DNA from: Olsenella_K absiana
GTDB taxonomy: Bacteria > Actinomycetota > Coriobacteriia > Coriobacteriales > Atopobiaceae
Length of the DNA: 64,000 bases
Direction of reading: 5' to 3'
Assembly: GCF_036408855.1 (NCBI RefSeq)
Contig: NZ_JAZGJQ010000007.1
Span: forward strand, 1 to 64,000
Position numbers and translations under genes: made by a program. Below, piece after piece: positions 35,560 to 43,763 of the stretch (within the stretch, counting starts at the first letter, position 1; every line of letters starts with the position of its first letter). The notes under the pieces are model-generated. The model had not been told where the DNA came from. It worked only from the letters and a program-made list of their open reading frames with translations, and did not search any database.

Positions 35560-36336
35560 TCAGCGGAGCCTCACGAGGGAGACGCGGGCCCCACAGAGCT
35601 CGAACCCCTCGCCAGGCAGGAGCCTCGCCACGTCCGTGACCAGCCTTCCCCCGAGCCTCACCGGGTTCGTCGACCCCAGGTCCTGCACGACGGCGCCCGC
35701 GTCGGCGGGGACGACCCTCACGTGGCGCCTCGACACGGAGGGCGAGTGCAGGACCACGTCGCACGACTCGCCCCTGCCGACGACGAGGCCGTCCTCCCCG
35801 AGGGGGACCACCACGGTCGCGTCTCCGGTCTCGACCCTGAGGCCGAAGCGCGTGGGAGGCCGGCCGGTCGGGGGAGCGGCCGCGCACGACGGCTCGCACG
35901 GGCGCCAGCCGTCCTCGTCGAGGGGGGCGGGAGGGAGCCCCGCGTCCCAGGGCTCCTCCGGGGCTGCGTCCCAGGGGCCCTCCAGGGGGTTGTCCGGGGA
36001 GTCGCCCCGACCCTCCACGTCCAGACCATCGCCGGGCCCCGCCGGAGATCCGCCGGCGCCCGCGCCCCATCCGGCCGGCTCCTCGCGCGAGGGGCCCATG
36101 GCCGCCGCCCCCTCGGACGGGAAGGCCCCCTGCGGGCGCGCGACGGCGCGCGACGGCTGCCCAAGCGCCACCCCTTCCGAGCCCCCGCCGCCCGAGCGCC
36201 TCCTGAAGTCGTAGAGGCAGCCGTAGCACACGTCCATGTCCGCGAATAGCCGCTGCCCGCAGCAGGGGCACACCTTCGTGAGGCCCGCCTCCGACGCCCC
36301 GTCACCGCCGGGGACCCGCACGTCCTCCCTACCCAT
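35560..36336 (-). CDS. FHA domain protein with N-terminal zinc ribbon
   Basis: A 258-residue protein. Residues about 22-45 form a zinc ribbon (CPCCGQRLFADMDVCYGC); a long Pro/Gly/Ala-rich linker follows; the C-terminal about 95 residues are a forkhead-associated domain with GRGESCDVVL, SVSRRHVRVV and DLGSTNPVRLGG, so it should bind phosphothreonine. GAGGG precedes the ATG. It lies 79 bases downstream of the last pilus gene on the same strand and may belong to that operon as a phospho-signalling adaptor; that is inference. Confidence 0.85.
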   Translation of the reverse strand: MGREDVRVPGGDGASEAGLTKVCPCCGQRLFADMDVCYGCLYDFRRRSGGGGSEGVALGQPSRAVARPQGAFPSEGAAAMGPSREEPAGWGAGAGGSPAGPGDGLDVEGRGDSPDNPLEGPWDAAPEEPWDAGLPPAPLDEDGWRPCEPSCAAAPPTGRPPTRFGLRVETGDATVVVPLGEDGLVVGRGESCDVVLHSPSVSRRHVRVVPADAGAVVQDLGSTNPVRLGGRLVTDVARLLPGEGFELCGARVSLVRLR

Positions 36337-36414
36337 CCGTCCCTCTCCCTTCCCTCCCCGCCCGCCGGAAGGCGGACGGCCCGACCCCAGGCGCCGCCGT
36401 GGGCGCGGCCCGCG

Positions 36415-36756
36415 TCACCCGAGGGCGACGAGGACGTCGCCCTCCTCGGGCCACTCGCCTGCGGCGGCCGGCCTCTCCATCGCGTGGCGCGCGCCCCGGC
36501 ACCCGAGGAGCCTCCCCGGATCGAGCGCCCTCCTCGCGAGCACCACCCGCCCCGCCCCATCCACGAAGGCGACGTCGATGGGGTAGGACATGCCGAAGGT
36601 GTGGATCGACGAGCAGCCGACGAGCAGCACGGCGCCCGCCGTCCCGTCCGTCCCCAGCAGACCCACCAGGCGCTCCCGCCAGCTCGTGAGGACGCGGACG
36701 TCCAGCGCCCCGGTGCCTCCCCAGCCCACCGACAGGGTCCCGCCCGCGCGCCTCAC
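36415..36756 (-). CDS. DUF192 family protein
   Basis: A 113-residue protein with the DUF192/COG1430 pattern: RERLVGLLGT, the HTFGMSYPIDVAFVDGAGRVV core, and GARHAMERPAAAGEW. GTG 36754-36756 overlaps the stop of the upstream TadE gene (GTGA), showing translational coupling. DUF192 genes are often found at the end of actinobacterial Tad pilus loci; their role there is unknown. Confidence 0.88.
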   Translation of the reverse strand: MRRAGGTLSVGWGGTGALDVRVLTSWRERLVGLLGTDGTAGAVLLVGCSSIHTFGMSYPIDVAFVDGAGRVVLARRALDPGRLLGCRGARHAMERPAAAGEWPEEGDVLVALG

Positions 36757-37250
36757 ATGACCACCCCCGGCCTGAACCTGTCCACGACCAGCGACCTCTC
36801 GTGCCTCAGGACGACGGGCGAGTCGAAGGGAACGCCCGCGAGCACGAAGGAGCCCGGCCACGGCCGAAACGAGAGCCGGCAGATGAAGCGGGTCAGGAGC
36901 GGCGAGATCACGAACTCCCCGTCCGTGGCGTCCGGCGAGACCCCCTCGCAGGAGACGTCCACCTCGCACCTCCCCTGCCGCCCCACGGCCTCCGCGACCG
37001 CCTCCCTCACCTGCGCCGCCGCACCCGACTCCGTCTGCTCCCCGGAGGGGGAGACTCCCAGGAGGACGACGGCGTTCTGGGACGCCCTGTCGAACTCCGC
37101 GCACGCCACGAGGAAGCTCGCGAGGTTGTAGACGACGAGCGCCACCACCACGACGACGGGGATGAGGGCGGCGAGCTCCACGGCCATCTGGCCGGCCTCC
37201 CCCGAGGCCTCCCCGCACCCCTCCGCCCTCGCCCGCCCGCGCGCGCCCAT
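36753..37250 (-). CDS. TadE-like pseudopilin
   Basis: A 165-residue protein with the pilin-like signature GQMAVELAALIPVVVVVALVVYNLASFLV at about 21-50: cleavage after Gly and the conserved Glu at +5, followed by the hydrophobic helix. The remaining part is a small extracellular domain with a few cysteines. Its ATG overlaps the preceding stop (TGATG). It is a predicted minor pilin of the Tad pilus. Confidence 0.85.
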   Translation of the reverse strand: MGARGRARAEGCGEASGEAGQMAVELAALIPVVVVVALVVYNLASFLVACAEFDRASQNAVVLLGVSPSGEQTESGAAAQVREAVAEAVGRQGRCEVDVSCEGVSPDATDGEFVISPLLTRFICRLSFRPWPGSFVLAGVPFDSPVVLRHERSLVVDRFRPGVVM

Positions 37251-39259
37251 CACCGGCCCCCGAGCCGCGAGAGGTCGACGGTCAGGGGGATCGAGAGCTC
37301 GGTCCCAGGCACGGGGAGCTCCGCGACCTCGAATGCGCGGGCCTTGGCCTCGTCGACGAGCCAGAGCCCGAGCGCCCGCGCGACGTCCTCGCCCGACCCA
37401 GCGGCCGGCAGGGCGTTGACCAGCTCGCGGGCCTTCGCCGCCCCGTCGACGCCTGCCCTGTCGAAGACCTCCTGGGTCCCCACGAGGACTGGCTTCCTGA
37501 GGCGCATGTCCGCAGGCTCGAGCGCGGCCCTCGACACCACGCCCTCTATCCTCCCCTTGATCCAGGCCCCGACGGTCCCGCCGAAGACCCCGTCGACGTC
37601 GTCCAGGAAGCCACTGATCGCATCGGAGGCGCTATCGTACGCGGAGCCGTAGGAGACCAGCAGCCGCCCCCAGAGCCCGGTGACGTCGTAGACGAGGTCC
37701 CCGAGCGCGAACCCCCGTCCACGCAGGCCGTCGAGCACGTGCGAGAGGAGGTTGCTCCCGTCCGTGGACTCCTCGGGTGCGAGGCACGCCGCCGACATCG
37801 CCGCGCCGGGAGGCAGCTCGACGCCCCTCGTGAAGGCGCCCACGAGCTCGGAGGGCGCTCCGGTGCCTCCCCTTCGGAAGACCACCGAGACCGCGCCCCA
37901 GGCACCGGGCGGGCAGAGCCTCGGCCTCGGGACGGCGAGCTGGTCCAGGGCCTGCTGGAAGGCCTTGGAGCCCTCGGCGCCGATCTCCCTCATCTCCCGC
38001 TCGGCGGCGACCTGCTCGTTGCGGGCGACCTGATACTCTCGGGAGGCCTCCACCACGATCGCCCAGTAGTACTCGTAGCCGTTCGTCGCGCGCGAGGAGA
38101 TGGCGGCCACCCTTCCGAGGTCCCCCACGCCCATGCGGCAGACGGGGCACTCGAGGAGCGAGCCGGACTCGAGCGACGCGAGCGAGCCGAATCCCACGAG
38201 GGGGCCGTCCGCGCCGGGGCAGGCGAGGCTCGAGTGCAGGGTCACCCCCGACGCCTGTGCCGTGCACGGCCAGCTCGCCTCCTCGTACAGGCTCGTCTGC
38301 CGCATCTCCGCCGAGTTCTTGGGGAGCTCCGGCAGGGACAGGCTCACCTCGCCCTCCGGCGTCTCGCTGAAGGAGGCCGACCACATCTCGCGCAGGGCGA
38401 ACGAGTAGAACCTCTGGCGCGCGGCCGAGTCGGTCATCTCCTCCACGCCCGCGCCCTCGGGACCCTCGAGCGCCAGGCGTGCCGCGTAGTAGGAGCGCGA
38501 CCTCGAGATCGGCACCCCGAAGTTCCAGAGCTCGGGCGCAGCGTAACAGGGGTTCTGCACGGGAGAGAGCCCCGCGAGCGAAGAGGCCCGCTCGTGGAGG
38601 CACGACGGGTCGTCCACGCAGTCCGCCCGCCAGCCCCTCTCCCGGGCGGCGTCCGCGCGCGCCTTCGCCTCGTCTCGCCTCCTCGAGGCGTCCCTCAGGC
38701 GCTCCGCGTCCTCCTCCATCTCGTCGCTCGTCACCTCGGCGTCCAGGGCGGAGAAGTCCGTCATGGACTCCTGCGGGAACGGGATCGCGCAGCCCGCGAG
38801 CTCGGGTCCGCCGTGGCCGCTGTTCGCGCCGACGACGGAGGCCGAGTTGACCACGACGAGGTAGGGCAGCGTCGCCTCGAGCCTCCTCAAGCCGGAGGCG
38901 GCGCTCCTGGCGAACCTCCTGCGCGCGTCCATGACGTCGTGGCCGAACCCCATCACGCGGGCGGACACCGCCTGCGCCCCCGGAACGGCGGCCACGATGA
39001 GCCCCACGGCGCACACGACGACGCCCACGAGCCCCAGGCTGAGCACGCAGGCGTCCAGCACCTGAGCGACCGTGCAGAAGGCGGCGACAGAGTTCTCCCC
39101 CGCGAGCGCCGTCGCGTCGGCCACCTGCTGCACGTCCGCCGAACGGGACCCCACCCACTCGGCGGTGGCAAGGCAGAACACGAGGGAGAGGCTCACGAGC
39201 AGGGCGACGGCCACGGCGACCGTCGTGTAGCCGCCGTCGTCGGCGACGAACAGCCCCAC
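37250..39259 (-). CDS. TadG-like pilus assembly protein
   Basis: A 669-residue protein with a short N-terminal TadG-type hydrophobic segment (DDGGYTTVAVAVALLVSLSLVFCLA) and ADVQQVADATALAGENSVAAF, a second hydrophobic region near 95-115, and a large Cys-containing extracellular body without recognised domains. The start taken is GTG 39257-39259, which has GAGGAGG eight bases upstream; an ATG at 39331 would overlap the upstream gene. It is the largest protein of the Tad operon and probably anchors or tips the fibre. Confidence 0.75.
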   Translation of the reverse strand: MGLFVADDGGYTTVAVAVALLVSLSLVFCLATAEWVGSRSADVQQVADATALAGENSVAAFCTVAQVLDACVLSLGLVGVVVCAVGLIVAAVPGAQAVSARVMGFGHDVMDARRRFARSAASGLRRLEATLPYLVVVNSASVVGANSGHGGPELAGCAIPFPQESMTDFSALDAEVTSDEMEEDAERLRDASRRRDEAKARADAARERGWRADCVDDPSCLHERASSLAGLSPVQNPCYAAPELWNFGVPISRSRSYYAARLALEGPEGAGVEEMTDSAARQRFYSFALREMWSASFSETPEGEVSLSLPELPKNSAEMRQTSLYEEASWPCTAQASGVTLHSSLACPGADGPLVGFGSLASLESGSLLECPVCRMGVGDLGRVAAISSRATNGYEYYWAIVVEASREYQVARNEQVAAEREMREIGAEGSKAFQQALDQLAVPRPRLCPPGAWGAVSVVFRRGGTGAPSELVGAFTRGVELPPGAAMSAACLAPEESTDGSNLLSHVLDGLRGRGFALGDLVYDVTGLWGRLLVSYGSAYDSASDAISGFLDDVDGVFGGTVGAWIKGRIEGVVSRAALEPADMRLRKPVLVGTQEVFDRAGVDGAAKARELVNALPAAGSGEDVARALGLWLVDEAKARAFEVAELPVPGTELSIPLTVDLSRLGGR

Positions 39260-39302
39260 GCCCCACGCCTCCTCTGGGCACCTCGCCCAGAGGCGAGCGC
39301 GC

Positions 39303-39851
39303 CTACTCCCACATCGACATCCAGCTACCATAGTCGCCCACCACCCAATCCGGCCGGACCCGCGCCCTCGTCCCTACCCTCAAGACCACGCCCTCGGGAT
39401 CCCCCTCGCCAAGGGCGCGCACGACGGCACCCGTCAGCGGCAGGGGCCGCGCGTGCCCCGATACGCTCGCCTCCACGCACGCCCCGCCGTCCGTCGCGGA
39501 CACCACGACCTCCCAGTCCTCCGGGCCGCCGACGTGGAAGAGCGGAACCTCTGGGACGGCCTCGAGCCGCCTGAGCGCGTACTGCCGGCACGCCTCGTCC
39601 GACTGGCCCGTCGCCCTCACCCTCGTGAGCTCGGAGGCCGCCTGGGCCATCACCGCCTTCGTGTAGAGCAGGCACACGGGCTGCACCAGAAGCCCCAGGA
39701 GAAGGAGGAGCGTCGGGAGGAGCGCCGCCGCCTCCACCGTCGACTGCCCGGCAGAGGCGAAGGGCGAGGTCCCCTCAGTACGCGACGAAGTCCTGCATGA
39801 ACCCGATCGTAACCCCCTCCCCGAGCCCGTGCGAGGCGGCCCGGACGGCAC
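39303..39851 (-). CDS. TadE-like pseudopilin, start uncertain
   Basis: The recognisable protein begins AGQSTVEAAALLPTLLLLLGLL (pilin cleavage after Gly, Glu at +5) and runs about 150 residues with a small extracellular domain. No ATG, GTG or TTG lies between that motif and the preceding gene; the nearest in-frame start is GTG 39849-39851, 77 bases inside the upstream pilin gene, giving 182 residues with GGAGG touching the codon. A non-standard start, frameshift from the upstream gene or a sequence error are alternatives. Confidence 0.65.
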   Translation of the reverse strand: MPSGPPRTGSGRGLRSGSCRTSSRTEGTSPFASAGQSTVEAAALLPTLLLLLGLLVQPVCLLYTKAVMAQAASELTRVRATGQSDEACRQYALRRLEAVPEVPLFHVGGPEDWEVVVSATDGGACVEASVSGHARPLPLTGAVVRALGEGDPEGVVLRVGTRARVRPDWVVGDYGSWMSMWE

Positions 39852-39981
39852 CCTCCACGAGCGCCCCGTCGCGCGCCGCGTGCCACACCGCCCCCAGCGC
39901 GGCGAGCATGGACACGAACGCCACGAGCACGACGAGGTACTCGACGGTGGACTGCCCACCGTCACCCTTCGCGCCAGACAT
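39775..39981 (-). CDS. Small Flp/TadE-type pilin-like protein
   Basis: A 68-residue protein consisting of a short leader, the pilin motif GGQSTVEYLVVLVAFVSMLAALG and a 35-residue tail. It has the size of Flp major pilins but a TadE-like hydrophobic core. ATG 39979-39981 is preferred because GAGGGGG lies at a workable distance; GTG 39990 is too close to it. It is downstream of flp in the Tad operon and probably a minor pilin. Confidence 0.75.
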   Translation of the reverse strand: MSGAKGDGGQSTVEYLVVLVAFVSMLAALGAVWHAARDGALVEGAVRAASHGLGEGVTIGFMQDFVAY

Positions 39982-40062
39982 GCCGACCACCCCCTCGGAG
40001 CCGCCTCCCCGACACGCGTCGCGGGACCTGCGCCGTACGGGCGCCGCGATGCTCGAAGCCCC

Positions 40063-40605
40063 TCACTCCACGCTCCCATAGGCCCCCTCCCACTCCTCGA
40101 GCGCCAGCCTCACGACCCTGACGCGCGAGCCCCTGTCCCCCTCGGCCCGGCGCACCAGCACCACGTCCACCCAGCCCGGCCCCTCGACGGTGCACGACCA
40201 GACGTCGCCGAGCAGGTCGAGGTAGCCGGCCTGCCGGAGCAGGCAGTCCCCCTGGTCTCGGTACGCGCGCACGATCCCGGAGGACTCCTCCTCGAGGCCG
40301 AGGTCGGAGGTGCGCTCAGACACGCGTGCGAGCCCGTCTTCCCCCTCGGGGAAGTCGCCGGGGGACGGCTGCGGGGACGCCCCCCGCTCCCTTGCGACGT
40401 CGCCGGAACCCCCGCCCTCGCCCTTCCCCGAGGCGTCGGGCCGCCCGCCTCCCGACGTCCCGGCACCGACGACGCCCGGCGCGCCTCCCCCGCCGCCGGA
40501 CGCGCGCAGGACGCCCACCAGGGCGAGGAGGACGACGCAGCCGACGACCGCCAACGCCCAGGCAGGACCCCTCCACCTCCCGACGCGCCCGCCTCCCGTC
40601 CTCAT
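40063..40605 (-). CDS. Membrane-anchored Tad-locus protein of unknown function
   Basis: A 180-residue protein with one transmembrane helix (about 14-35), a Gly/Ser/Glu-rich linker and a C-terminal domain of about 75 residues ending VRLALEEWEGAYGSVE. No family recognised. It starts 11 bases after the flp stop with GAGG upstream of the ATG, so it is co-transcribed with the pilus genes. It probably lies on the outer face of the membrane and takes part in pilus assembly. Confidence 0.7.
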   Translation of the reverse strand: MRTGGGRVGRWRGPAWALAVVGCVVLLALVGVLRASGGGGGAPGVVGAGTSGGGRPDASGKGEGGGSGDVARERGASPQPSPGDFPEGEDGLARVSERTSDLGLEEESSGIVRAYRDQGDCLLRQAGYLDLLGDVWSCTVEGPGWVDVVLVRRAEGDRGSRVRVVRLALEEWEGAYGSVE

Positions 40606-40615
40606 CAGAAGCGCC

Positions 40616-40810
40616 TCACAGCGAGTTGATCCCGTCGGCGATCGCCTGCCACAGGGACGAGACCCTGTCCCTGAAGGCGATGATCGCCACGATTGCGATC
40701 ACCACGAGCACGCCGACGAGGATCGCGTACTCGGTCGTTCCCTGGCCGCACTCGTCCGCCAGCCCCCTCCTGACGCGCTCCAGACCAGACCTGAGCCTCT
40801 CCGCCGCCAT
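40616..40810 (-). CDS. flp: Flp family major pilin
   Basis: A 64-residue prepilin. The sequence GQGTTEYAILVGVLVVIAIVAIIAF has the Flp cleavage site after Gly, with Glu at +5 and Tyr next to it, then the hydrophobic polymerisation helix. GGAGG lies six bases before ATG. It is the probable fibre subunit of the Tad pilus encoded around it. Confidence 0.93.
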   Translation of the reverse strand: MAAERLRSGLERVRRGLADECGQGTTEYAILVGVLVVIAIVAIIAFRDRVSSLWQAIADGINSL

Positions 40811-40876
40811 CTCCGACCTCCGTTCTAAGAGCCGATAGTTGCATGACGCCCTCGGGCGCCCAGGCGTCCGCGCCGG

Positions 40877-41530
40877 CTACGCCGTGCCGAGCGCAGGCGC
40901 GACCAGGGGACCGAGGATCGCCAGGAGCATCGCGGGGACGATGAGCGTCCCCAGCGGGATGAGCATCTTCACCGGGACCTTCTCGATCTCCTCCTCCACC
41001 TCTGACCTCTGCTCGTCCCTCAGCACTTCCGCCTGCTGCTCGAGGACCCGCGCGAGGGGGCTGCCGAAGGCGAGCGCCTCCGAGACGGCCGCGGCGAACC
41101 TCCTGACCGCGGCGACGTCGAGCCTCTCCGCCACGCCCTCCAGCGCCTCCTCCCTGCCCATGACCCCGATCCGCCAGGTGAGGAGCACCTCGCGGAACAC
41201 GCCGGCGAGCTCCGTGTCGAACCTCGAGCAGTAGAGCTCGAGCGAGGCGTCGAACGAGAGGCCCGCCGACAGCCCCAGCGTCAGGATGTCGAGGAGCCCC
41301 GGCATCTGGCGCATCACCTTGAGGCGCCTCACGCGGGCCTCCTCCCGCGCCCTCGCCCGATCCATCGCGGGCAGGGCGAGGGCGAGCCGCTCGAGGAGAA
41401 GGGCGGCGCGAGGAGGGGCCACGGGCGCCGCGTCCGGCGCCCGCGCCCGCCCGACCCCCTGGAGGACGAACGCGTCCGCGAAGACGGCCGCCCCCGCCGT
41501 CCCGGCAAGCACCGCCCCCAGAGCGTCCAT
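40877..41530 (-). CDS. tadC: Tad pilus inner-membrane platform protein TadC
   Basis: A 217-residue protein with the type II secretion F domain (LPGLLDILTLGLSAGLSFDASLELY equivalent at about 78-100) and two C-terminal membrane helices ending LGTLIVPAMLLAILGPLVAP. With TadB it forms the membrane platform on which the TadA ATPase works. The ATG overlaps the tadB stop (TGATG at 41528-41532). Confidence 0.9.
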   Translation of the reverse strand: MDALGAVLAGTAGAAVFADAFVLQGVGRARAPDAAPVAPPRAALLLERLALALPAMDRARAREEARVRRLKVMRQMPGLLDILTLGLSAGLSFDASLELYCSRFDTELAGVFREVLLTWRIGVMGREEALEGVAERLDVAAVRRFAAAVSEALAFGSPLARVLEQQAEVLRDEQRSEVEEEIEKVPVKMLIPLGTLIVPAMLLAILGPLVAPALGTA

Positions 41531-42462
41531 CACAGCACCCCCCTCATGAGCCTCCTGATGATGAGCAGGGCCACCGCGTCGAGGCCGAGCGCGACGACCA
41601 CGCAGAGCGTCCCGGCCGTCGTCGCGAGGCCGCGCTGGAAGTCCACGGAGATGAGGGAGAGCAGCCCCACCATGAGCAGGGGCAGGAGGCACACGACCCT
41701 CACCGAGAGGCGCACCTGCGCGGTCCTCACCGAAAGCGTCCTCTCGAACTCCTGCTGCCTCTCGACGAGCTGCGCGGATCGCTGGAAGAGCCCGCGCAGG
41801 GGGCTCCCGGTCCTCTGGGAGATGGTCAGGGCGCAGACCAGCAGTCCCACGCCGGGGGCGTCGAGCTCTCCGGCCATGAGAGCGAGGGCCTCCTCCGCCG
41901 ACGTCCCGCAGCGCATCCTGAGCGAAGTCCGCGCGAACCCCTCCGCGGCCGGGCCGTGGCCGTGCGACCCGACGTACTCGATGGCCTGGGAGAGCGTCTG
42001 GCCCGAGGCCAGGGCGACCGCGAGGGTGCGGAAGACCCCCGGCATCTCCTCGCCGAGCGCCCTGCGCCTCCTGCGCTCGTCGACGCCCCCCAGGGAGAGG
42101 AAGCCCGCCAGCGCGGCTGCGAGCAGGCTCGCACCGCCGACGGGCGACCGGGAGGCCGCGGCGCCGACGACGAGCACGAGGGGGCAGGAGAGCAGGGCGC
42201 AGGCGGAGGCCTCGGCCTCGTCGGCGACGACGCCCCTCTCCCTTGCCCTGCGCACGACCACCGCGCACGAGCGCCTCCACATGTCGGCGTCCAGCAGGCG
42301 GCGCGCGAGCGCGCCCTCGGAGAGCGGGACCACCGCCCGTCGCCAGAGGGACTCCGCGAGCCTCGCGCCCGCCCCCTCGACGTGCCTCGTCTCCTGCCCC
42401 AAGAGCGCGAAGGCCATCCCCCACGCCAGGGCGGCGCAGGTCACGACGCAGACCGCCTCCAT
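41530..42462 (-). CDS. tadB: Tad pilus inner-membrane platform protein TadB
   Basis: A 310-residue protein with two N-terminal membrane segments, a type II secretion F domain (GVFRTLAVALASGQTLSQAIEYVG at about 140-165) and C-terminal helices LLPLLMVGLLSL and VVALGLDAVALLI. ATG 42460-42462 with GGAGGTGGAGG upstream starts 22 bases inside tadA, showing tight coupling. Confidence 0.92.
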   Translation of the reverse strand: MEAVCVVTCAALAWGMAFALLGQETRHVEGAGARLAESLWRRAVVPLSEGALARRLLDADMWRRSCAVVVRRARERGVVADEAEASACALLSCPLVLVVGAAASRSPVGGASLLAAALAGFLSLGGVDERRRRRALGEEMPGVFRTLAVALASGQTLSQAIEYVGSHGHGPAAEGFARTSLRMRCGTSAEEALALMAGELDAPGVGLLVCALTISQRTGSPLRGLFQRSAQLVERQQEFERTLSVRTAQVRLSVRVVCLLPLLMVGLLSLISVDFQRGLATTAGTLCVVVALGLDAVALLIIRRLMRGVL

Positions 42463-43763
42463 GCCTCCACCTCCTCCCGGTCGAGCGTCCCGTCCGCGAC
42501 CGCGCGCGCCACGCAGGGTGGCTCCGACACCAGGTGCCACGTGCGCCGAGAGCGGTCGAACGCCACGCACTCGTCCAGCCGCACCCCTCCGTCCTCGGCC
42601 CTCGACACCGCCGACATCGAGGTGATGAAGCGCGCGCCGTCCGCCATGCGGCAGGACATCACGATGAGGTCCAGGGCGCTCGCGACCTGCTCCTCGATGA
42701 TGTCGGTGGGAAGGTCCATGCCGAAGCGGCTCATCAGGACGATCCTCAGGACCGCCTCCTCCGCGGTACCGGCGTGCAGCGTCGTCAGGGAGCCGTCGTG
42801 TCCGGTCGACATGGCCTGGAGGACATCGATCGCCTCCCCGCCCCTGCACTCCCCGACCACGATCCGGTCGGGTCTCATGCGCAGGGCGTTCTTCACGAGG
42901 TCGCGGATGGTCACCTCTCCCGACCCCTCGATGGAGGCGTCCCGCGCCTCGAGGCGCACCACGTCCGGATGGGTGTCGAAGCGGAGCTCCGCGGAGTCCT
43001 CTATGGTCACGATCCGCTCCGCGGTCCCGATCTCGCAGGAGAGGGCGTTGAGCAGCGTCGTCTTCCCCGACCCCGTGCCCCCGGCCACGGCGATGTCGCT
43101 CCTGAGGAGCACCGCCCACCTGAGGAGCTGCGCGTACCAGGAGGGGAGCGAACCCCTCTCCACGAGCTGGTCGAGCGTGCTGATCCTGTTGGAGAACTTC
43201 CGGATGGTCACGACGGGGCCGTCGATGGCTATCGGCTGGGCAACGGCGTTCACCCTGTCGCCGTTGGCGAGGCGGGCGTTCACTATGGGCGAGCTCCTGT
43301 CGAGGCGCCTCCCGAGCGGGGCGAGGATGCGGTCGATGACCATGAGGATCTGGTCGGCCGACTCGAAGACGCGCTCCGCCGCGTGGATCTCGCCCGCACG
43401 CTCGTAGAAGAGGTGCTCGCAGCCGTTGACCATCACCTCGGTGACGGTGTCGTCGTCGAGGAGCGGCTGGAGGGGCCCGAGGCCCACGACCTCGTCGATG
43501 ACCTGCCGCACGACCTCCGCGCGCTCCTCGTCACCAAGGCCCTCGTACCCCCTCGTGTTGAGGATCGCCTGGCAGGCCACCTCGAGCTCCGCACGGGCCC
43601 TCGCGGGGTCTCCCCCGGAGACCATCGACGATATCGCCGAGAGCCCCAGGCGGTCCACCAGGTCCCCCTTGAGGCGGCCGCGCAGCTCGCCAGCCTCCCC
43701 GGACGTCCCGGGCAAGCCCTCCCCCATCCGCTCCTGCTCCCTCACGCGCTCAAGCACCGACAC
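42441..43763 (-). CDS. tadA: Tad pilus secretion ATPase TadA/CpaF
   Basis: A 440-residue type II/IV secretion ATPase driving pilin polymerisation. The all-beta N-terminal domain (PLLDDDTVTEVMVNG) is followed by Walker A AGGTGSGKTTLLNAL, the Asp box VTIEDSAELRF, Walker B RPDRIVVGECRGGEA and the His box GHDGSLTTLHAG. The GTG start directly follows the tadZ stop; AGGAGGGAGG is eight bases upstream. Confidence 0.97.
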   Translation of the reverse strand: MSVLERVREQERMGEGLPGTSGEAGELRGRLKGDLVDRLGLSAISSMVSGGDPARARAELEVACQAILNTRGYEGLGDEERAEVVRQVIDEVVGLGPLQPLLDDDTVTEVMVNGCEHLFYERAGEIHAAERVFESADQILMVIDRILAPLGRRLDRSSPIVNARLANGDRVNAVAQPIAIDGPVVTIRKFSNRISTLDQLVERGSLPSWYAQLLRWAVLLRSDIAVAGGTGSGKTTLLNALSCEIGTAERIVTIEDSAELRFDTHPDVVRLEARDASIEGSGEVTIRDLVKNALRMRPDRIVVGECRGGEAIDVLQAMSTGHDGSLTTLHAGTAEEAVLRIVLMSRFGMDLPTDIIEEQVASALDLIVMSCRMADGARFITSMSAVSRAEDGGVRLDECVAFDRSRRTWHLVSEPPCVARAVADGTLDREEVEAWRRSAS

